Origin: Gammaproteobacteria bacterium | Lineage (GTDB): Bacteria; Pseudomonadota; Gammaproteobacteria; Pseudomonadales; Pseudohongiellaceae | NCBI GenBank assembly: GCA_008081045.1 | Contig: VMDC01000022.1 | Coordinates: 1-64,000, forward strand | Direction of reading: 5' to 3' | Length of the DNA stretch: 64,000 nucleotides | Shown here: one piece after another, positions 59,124-64,000 of the stretch | Numbering within the stretch: the first letter of the stretch is position 1 | Layout of the letters: each line of letters opens with the position of its first letter | Made by a program: the position numbers and the translations under genes | The notes under the pieces: generated by a model | What the model was told of the DNA's origin: nothing | Databases searched by the model: none | Seen by the model: the letters and a program-made list of their open reading frames with translations, nothing else

Positions 59124-59214
59124 CTCTCTGACCTGCTAGTGCGGTCAAAATGCCAGAGACAGGCGTGATCGGACAGTGGAAGGGTCTGAGTCAGGCGCTC
59201 AGAAGCGGGGAAGT

Positions 59215-59304
59215 TGGCGGAGGAGGAGAGATTCGAACTCTCGGAGGGCTTTCACCCTCGCTGGTTTTCAAGACCAGTGCATTCAACCGCTCTGCCACCC
59301 CTCC
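59215..59304 (-). tRNA. tRNA-Ser (anticodon TGA)
   Basis: 90-base class II tRNA on the minus strand with encoded CCA. Acceptor GGAGGGG pairs with CTCCTCC (one G-T), followed by discriminator G. The anticodon loop reads CTTGAAA with TGA, and the long variable arm CGAGGGTGAAAGCCCTC is typical of serine tRNAs. T-arm: GAGAGTTCGAATCTCTC. Confidence 0.97.
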
Positions 59305-59315
59305 GCGGGAATTCC

Positions 59316-59321
59316 ATTCTA
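59316..59321 (-). promoter_or_regulatory. -10 element of tRNA-Ser
   Basis: TAGAAT on the minus strand, 12 bases before the tRNA 5' end. The -35 at 17 bases (TTCCCC) is poor. Confidence 0.45.
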
Positions 59322-59424
59322 CACTACCGGAGTATTTAGGGGAATGCTGATCGTTCTTCAGGAGCCAATTGCCCTACCCTTACAGCGGTTCTTATAGCGA
59401 CTCTCTGAGTGGCACCAAAAGCCA

Positions 59425-59452
59425 TTGATTTGTCGCATTCTGCGGGTATCAT
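59425..59452 (+). promoter_or_regulatory. Candidate yccA promoter
   Basis: TTGATT (59425-59430), a 16-base spacer and TATCAT (59447-59452). The leader to the yccA ATG would be about 210 bases and carries a perfect hairpin ACGACCG-GAGT-CGGTCGT (59619-59636) 33 bases before the start codon. Confidence 0.45.
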
Positions 59453-59669
59453 AGACAGACGAGTCGCTTATTACTTGCATCCAAAGCAGCCTAAGGGCTT
59501 GAATCTTTGTAAGAAGGACCCAAAGTTACGCGGGGCCTGATGGGTTTCCTGAGGCGGGTGAAGCCGGCACGGGATAAGTTGATCATAGCCCGCTTGTGCG
59601 CGGCGAGATGGATAAAGTACGACCGGAGTCGGTCGTTAACTTCACTGATTTGTAACCATGGAGAAAACC

Positions 59670-60332
59670 ATGAACGAAGTTGATTTGGCAATTGCTCAGA
59701 GCCAGCAATCGGCGCTGGCGGTCAATAAAGTTCTCAAGAATACCTACCTGCTGCTGTCCATGACGCTCGCTTTCAGCGCTGTCACCGCGACACTGAGCAT
59801 GAATGCACCGGTTCTCAGTCCTTGGGTGTTTCTGATAGGCGCCTACGGTTTTCTGTTTGCGACGCATGCACTGGCCCGGAGTCCCTGGGGGTTACTGACT
59901 ACTTTCGGGTTTACCGGGTTTATTGGTTATGGGATAGGCCCACTTCTCGGATATCTGATGGCCAGTCAGAATGGCAGTGAAATCGTGACAACTGCGCTGG
60001 GCGGCACCGCATTTATCTTTTTCGGTTTGAGCGGTTGGGTACTCGCGTCTCGAAAGGATTTCTCATTCCTTCGGGGCTTTATCGCGGCAGGCTGTCTTGT
60101 TTTGCTGGCCGCGATTGTAATCAGTTTGTTCTGGCAAATGCCGGCACTGCAGCTTGCGATGTCAGTGGGCTTCATGTTCTTTTCCAGCGCGGTCATTCTG
60201 TACCAGACCAGTGAGATTATTCACGGTGGTGAGCGAAACTATATCCTTGCGACGATCACGCTATATGTTTCTCTCTACAATATATTCATGAGTCTGCTTC
60301 ATCTCTTGATGGCATTTTCCGGGGATGATTAA
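59670..60332 (+). CDS. yccA: Bax1-inhibitor family membrane protein YccA
   Basis: 220 residues (219 in E. coli YccA), seven TM helices, the FtsH modulator family. ATG 59670 is preferred because GGAG stands seven bases upstream; ATG 59658 would use that site as codons. The NEVDLAIAQSQQSALAVNKVLKNTYLLLS opening and the C-terminal LYQTSEIIHGGERNYILATITLYVSLYNIF are signatures. Followed by an intrinsic terminator, with the tus genes beyond it. Confidence 0.95.
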   Translation: MNEVDLAIAQSQQSALAVNKVLKNTYLLLSMTLAFSAVTATLSMNAPVLSPWVFLIGAYGFLFATHALARSPWGLLTTFGFTGFIGYGIGPLLGYLMASQNGSEIVTTALGGTAFIFFGLSGWVLASRKDFSFLRGFIAAGCLVLLAAIVISLFWQMPALQLAMSVGFMFFSSAVILYQTSEIIHGGERNYILATITLYVSLYNIFMSLLHLLMAFSGDD

Positions 60333-60360
60333 CAATCTTCTTCCAATTATGCAGTATTTG

Positions 60361-60392
60361 AAAAGCCCCAGTCCTGCTGGGGCTTTTCTTTT
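60361..60392 (+). terminator. Intrinsic terminator after yccA
   Basis: AAAAGCCCCAG-TCCTG-CTGGGGCTTTT followed by CTTTT, 28 bases after the yccA stop. It works on both strands because of the A-run. Confidence 0.93.
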
Positions 60393-60431
60393 GTCGTCCA
60401 GCGCAATCTGGATGTCTGAAAGGAAAACGCT

Positions 60432-60821
60432 GTGAAATTTTCCCTTCTCGTGTCCACATCCCCTGCTTCCTCGCAAGGCGCGATGACGGCCTATCAGTTC
60501 GCCAGAGCAGCGGTGTCACAAGGCCATGAGATTTATCGCGTATTCTTCTATGGGGATGGGGTCTTGAATGCAAATGCTTTGAGCACTGTTCCGCAAGACG
60601 AAATCAATCTTCCCCGAGCGTGGGACGAGTTCTTGACAAACCACAATATTGAATCGGTGGCTTGCGTGTCATCCGCGCTGGTACGGGGCATTCTGGATAC
60701 TGATGAATCTGCGAGGCATAAAATGGCAGGCGTGTCCTTGCTTGAAAGTACGCAGATTGCCGGTCTTGGACAGCTTGTGGATGCAAGCATACAGTCCGAG
60801 CGACTGGTTTCTTTCGCCTAG
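60432..60821 (+). CDS. tusD: Sulfurtransferase TusD
   Basis: DsrE-like subunit of TusBCD, which relays sulfur from TusA to TusE for 2-thiouridine at U34 of tRNA. 129 residues. Opening MKFSLLVSTSPASSQGAMTAYQFARAA; the active cysteine is in VACVSSALVRG (~78, as in E. coli). GTG start at 60432 with AAAGGA upstream. The next two genes complete the heterohexamer. Confidence 0.94.
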   Translation: MKFSLLVSTSPASSQGAMTAYQFARAAVSQGHEIYRVFFYGDGVLNANALSTVPQDEINLPRAWDEFLTNHNIESVACVSSALVRGILDTDESARHKMAGVSLLESTQIAGLGQLVDASIQSERLVSFA

Positions 60822-60835
60822 CGGATTGCGATCTA

Positions 60836-61198
60836 ATGCAGCGAAAGAGCCTAACTTTTATCACGAGACAAGCGCCCTACGGTAGCAACAAAGCCAAACT
60901 TGTTATCGATGCCGCCCTCGCAGCGGCAGTTTTTGAACAACAGGTAAATTTTCTCTTTATGGACGATGGGGTCTTCCAGCTCGTTCAGAATCAGAACGCC
61001 GAGTCTATCTCATCGAAGACAATTGGTAGGGTGTTAGAAACGCTTGAGCTATATGGAATTGAACAAGCGTTGGTAGACTCGGTAAGCCTGGAGGAGCGCG
61101 ATCTCTCTGCGGAAGACCTCGCCATACCTGTCAAAATTTTAAATGTAGAACAAGTTCGACAACTCGCCGCACGCTCGGATGTTGTGATCAACTTATGA
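60836..61198 (+). CDS. tusC: Sulfur relay protein TusC
   Basis: 120-residue DsrF-like subunit. KSLTFITRQAPYGSNKAKLVIDAALAAAVFEQQVNFLFMDDGVFQL is the typical TusC core. The end overlaps tusB by 4 bases (ATGA). Confidence 0.94.
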   Translation: MQRKSLTFITRQAPYGSNKAKLVIDAALAAAVFEQQVNFLFMDDGVFQLVQNQNAESISSKTIGRVLETLELYGIEQALVDSVSLEERDLSAEDLAIPVKILNVEQVRQLAARSDVVINL

Positions 61199-61485
61199 GT
61201 GCTCTTCACACTATCAGCGCTAGCCCGACTAGCGGTCTCATCAACTCCTGTCTCAGGCTTGTTTGCCCGGGAGATGGTATCCTGTTTATTCAGGACGGTG
61301 TGTACCACTGCTGCCCTCCTGATCTCCTGGGTGACGTTTCTCAGGACAATGCGCTGTTTGCATTAAGGGAAGACTTACTCGCCCGCGGGCTACTCGGTAA
61401 AATATCAGAGCGAATCACTCCTGTGGGATTCGGTCGATTCGTCGAGCTAACAGTTGATTATGACAAGGTCATCAGTTGGTCCTGA
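61195..61485 (+). CDS. tusB: Sulfur relay protein TusB
   Basis: 96-residue DsrH-like subunit of TusBCD. MSALHTISASPTSGLINSCLRLVCPGDGILFIQDGVY is the family N-terminal half. Coupled to tusC by overlap; tusE starts 45 bases later. Confidence 0.93.
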   Translation: MSALHTISASPTSGLINSCLRLVCPGDGILFIQDGVYHCCPPDLLGDVSQDNALFALREDLLARGLLGKISERITPVGFGRFVELTVDYDKVISWS

Positions 61486-61530
61486 AGCTCAGAGATAACT
61501 TGCCCCTGTCACCTGTCTGACCAAGTAAGC

Positions 61531-61866
61531 ATGTCCAAGTTCAATTACCAAGCCTTCGACGACTTTCTTGATGAAGAAGGTTATCTCCTTAGTCTGGATC
61601 GCTGGGATGAATCAGTAGCGGTGGAACTCGCCTGCCGAGAGAATATAAAACTGACAGAAGCGCACTGGGAGATCATACGGCTTATTAGAAAGTTCTATCA
61701 ACGCTACCAAATGGCTCCGGCATCCAGAGCCCTGATCAGTTACGTCAAAAAAGAGCTTGGCTCAGATCAAGGACGGAGCGTCTATGTGATGCGCTTATTT
61801 GGAGGAAGTGCCGCTAAAACCGTGGCAAAAATTGCCGGTCTTCCAAAACCGGACAATTGCATCTGA
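61531..61866 (+). CDS. tusE: Sulfur carrier TusE (DsrC family)
   Basis: Accepts persulfide from TusD and hands it to MnmA. 111 residues. DEEGYLLSLDRWDESVAVELACRENI and the C-terminal AKIAGLPKPDNCI, with the penultimate sulfur-carrying Cys110, are diagnostic. Being directly after tusDCB, rather than elsewhere as in E. coli, gives one sulfur-relay operon. Confidence 0.95.
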   Translation: MSKFNYQAFDDFLDEEGYLLSLDRWDESVAVELACRENIKLTEAHWEIIRLIRKFYQRYQMAPASRALISYVKKELGSDQGRSVYVMRLFGGSAAKTVAKIAGLPKPDNCI

Positions 61867-61923
61867 GCGCTTCGCGGCCATTCCAGCGAGCCAGAGGACG
61901 ACACGGTTGGGCTGAGCGGTACT

Positions 61924-63231
<1,308 letters not shown>

Positions 63232-63237
63232 TCAGGG

Positions 63238-63615
63238 TCACAGAAAGGCTTTGGCCAGAGAGATCCCCAGATAGGCGGAGCCCAGGCAGAACATGACGCT
63301 ACTCAATACGTTAAAAAGCGCTGTATTGTAGTGGCCTTGCTCAATCAACAAAAGGGTCTCGAGTGAAAATGTCGAGAATGTCGTCAATGCTCCGAGAAAA
63401 CCGGTAATCAGTAGGTGCCGGTAGACTTCTGAAAGTTCGGGTCGCTCACTCAGGTAAATGTATAGACCACCGATGAAAAAGCTGCCCAGAACATTTACAG
63501 AGAGCGTACCGAGGGGGAATGCCATCTGACCCGGCTGATTCAGGCCGCTCGTCATCCAGTACCTGGCGATTGCGCCCAGTGCCCCACCCAGTGCAAGTGC
63601 AAGATAAACAGGCAA
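63238..63615 (-). CDS. crcB: Fluoride ion transporter CrcB (Fluc)
   Basis: 125-residue dual-topology fluoride channel with four TM helices. GGALGAIARYW, NVLGSFFIGGLY and the TTFSTFSLE segment are Fluc signatures. Start is TTG 63615 with AGGAG (63622-63626) overlapping the lolA stop. No fluoride riboswitch is seen in the three-base gap. Confidence 0.94.
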   Translation of the reverse strand: MPVYLALALGGALGAIARYWMTSGLNQPGQMAFPLGTLSVNVLGSFFIGGLYIYLSERPELSEVYRHLLITGFLGALTTFSTFSLETLLLIEQGHYNTALFNVLSSVMFCLGSAYLGISLAKAFL

Positions 63616-63618
63616 GAT

Positions 63619-64000
63619 TCACTCCTGAGATACGCGGTTATCGACGATATCGATTCCGGAAGGAATCTGAAAGTTAAACAAGTCCGGGGATAACTGCTGG
63701 TTAATCTGTGGTTGGTTAAACTGCCATAAGGTTTTTTGACCGTTCTTACTATCCAGATGAATAGAGAGTAAAGCAGTGTTCTCGAAACTGATGTTTATAC
63801 GTCGATACAATGAGTTTTGGTCAAGCGGGAGTAACTGAAAGGCAGCCATGTCCTCACCGGTATCTTTTTCGATGTGGATTTCATATTCCTCTGTCAGGCT
63901 GTCGGTCCGGCCGCTTAATAATTCGGCTGCCAGCTCGGCTCTGCTGCTGTCCCAATTCTCGATGACAACTTGTTCAAGGTCCGGCTGATAGTTCCAAAGA
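63619..64000 (-). CDS. lolA: Outer-membrane lipoprotein carrier LolA, C-terminal part
   Basis: Periplasmic chaperone that ferries lipoproteins from LolCDE to LolB. The frame is open through base 64000, so only about 126 C-terminal residues are present. WNYQPDLEQVVIENWDSS is the LolA LWQYDPDLEQV-type motif, and the C-terminus with FNFQIPSGIDIVDN fits the closing strand. In Pseudomonas rarA stands between lolA and crcB; here crcB follows directly. Confidence 0.92.
   Translation of the reverse strand, partial: LWNYQPDLEQVVIENWDSSRAELAAELLSGRTDSLTEEYEIHIEKDTGEDMAAFQLLPLDQNSLYRRINISFENTALLSIHLDSKNGQKTLWQFNQPQINQQLSPDLFNFQIPSGIDIVDNRVSQE

Noticed and set aside
59215-59304. tRNA-Ser as attachment site of the recombinase at 55073
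   Set aside because: prc and other sequence lie between, and no repeated tRNA end was seen near the recombinase.

Overview
The window is a gene-dense piece of a free-living, aerobic gammaproteobacterial chromosome of intermediate GC content. Several blocks match Pseudomonas-like or marine gammaproteobacterial gene order: ffs-dnaX-ybaB-recR, gltA divergent from sdhCDAB-sucAB-lpd-sucCD, rpmF-plsX-fabD-fabG-acpP-fabF-mltG-tmk-holB, and lolA-crcB-serS. The genus cannot be fixed from what I can see. A Cellvibrionales or Pseudohongiella-like relative is a guess.

1-8.5 kb: 3' part of a PQQ dehydrogenase, the 4.5S SRP RNA, then dnaX-ybaB-recR-rnd-ycgN, a small membrane protein, and a two-gene MoxR ATPase/VWA module. 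8.5-18.2 kb: a long-chain acyl-CoA ligase, HrpA helicase, MlaA, a TerB-like protein and dusA (both minus strand), gltX, and tRNA-Ala(GGC). 18.4-31.3 kb: a nearly complete oxidative TCA block, with citrate synthase divergent from succinate dehydrogenase, 2-oxoglutarate dehydrogenase (E1, E2, E3) and succinyl-CoA synthetase. 31.7-36.9 kb: a six-gene TonB2/TtpC-type energy-transduction operon (DUF3450, long ExbB/TtpC, ExbB, ExbD, TonB, TPR protein). 37-41.9 kb: htpG behind a sigma-32-like promoter, argS (minus), rluC. 41.9-50.1 kb: yceD-rpmF-plsX-fabDG-acpP-fabF-mltG-tmk-holB, linking envelope lipid synthesis with dTMP supply and replication. 50.4-56.3 kb: a more accessory stretch with an L-2-hydroxyglutarate oxidase, an AlkB-like dioxygenase, glutathione reductase, a membrane-protein gene broken by two compensating frameshifts, and a lone tyrosine recombinase. 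56.5-64 kb: Prc protease, an unexplained segment with a candidate small gene, tRNA-Ser(TGA), YccA, the tusDCB-tusE sulfur relay for tRNA 2-thiouridine, serS, crcB and partial lolA.

No CRISPR array, insertion sequence or prophage is visible. No obviously new multi-gene system stands out. The points most worth a second look are: an A10 slippery tract in dnaX positioned to make a gamma-length product; an apparent ATC start codon for mlaA behind an ideal Shine-Dalgarno; an intrinsic terminator whose 5' arm overlaps the predicted start site of a sigma-32 promoter for htpG; two helically phased inverted repeats upstream of sdhC; the TtpC-type TonB operon with its DUF3450 and TPR partners; the double-frameshifted membrane gene beside the recombinase; and the small minus-strand ORF that ends just before a strong terminator beyond tRNA-Ser.

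All domain positions were read by eye from the translated sequence. No database search was run.
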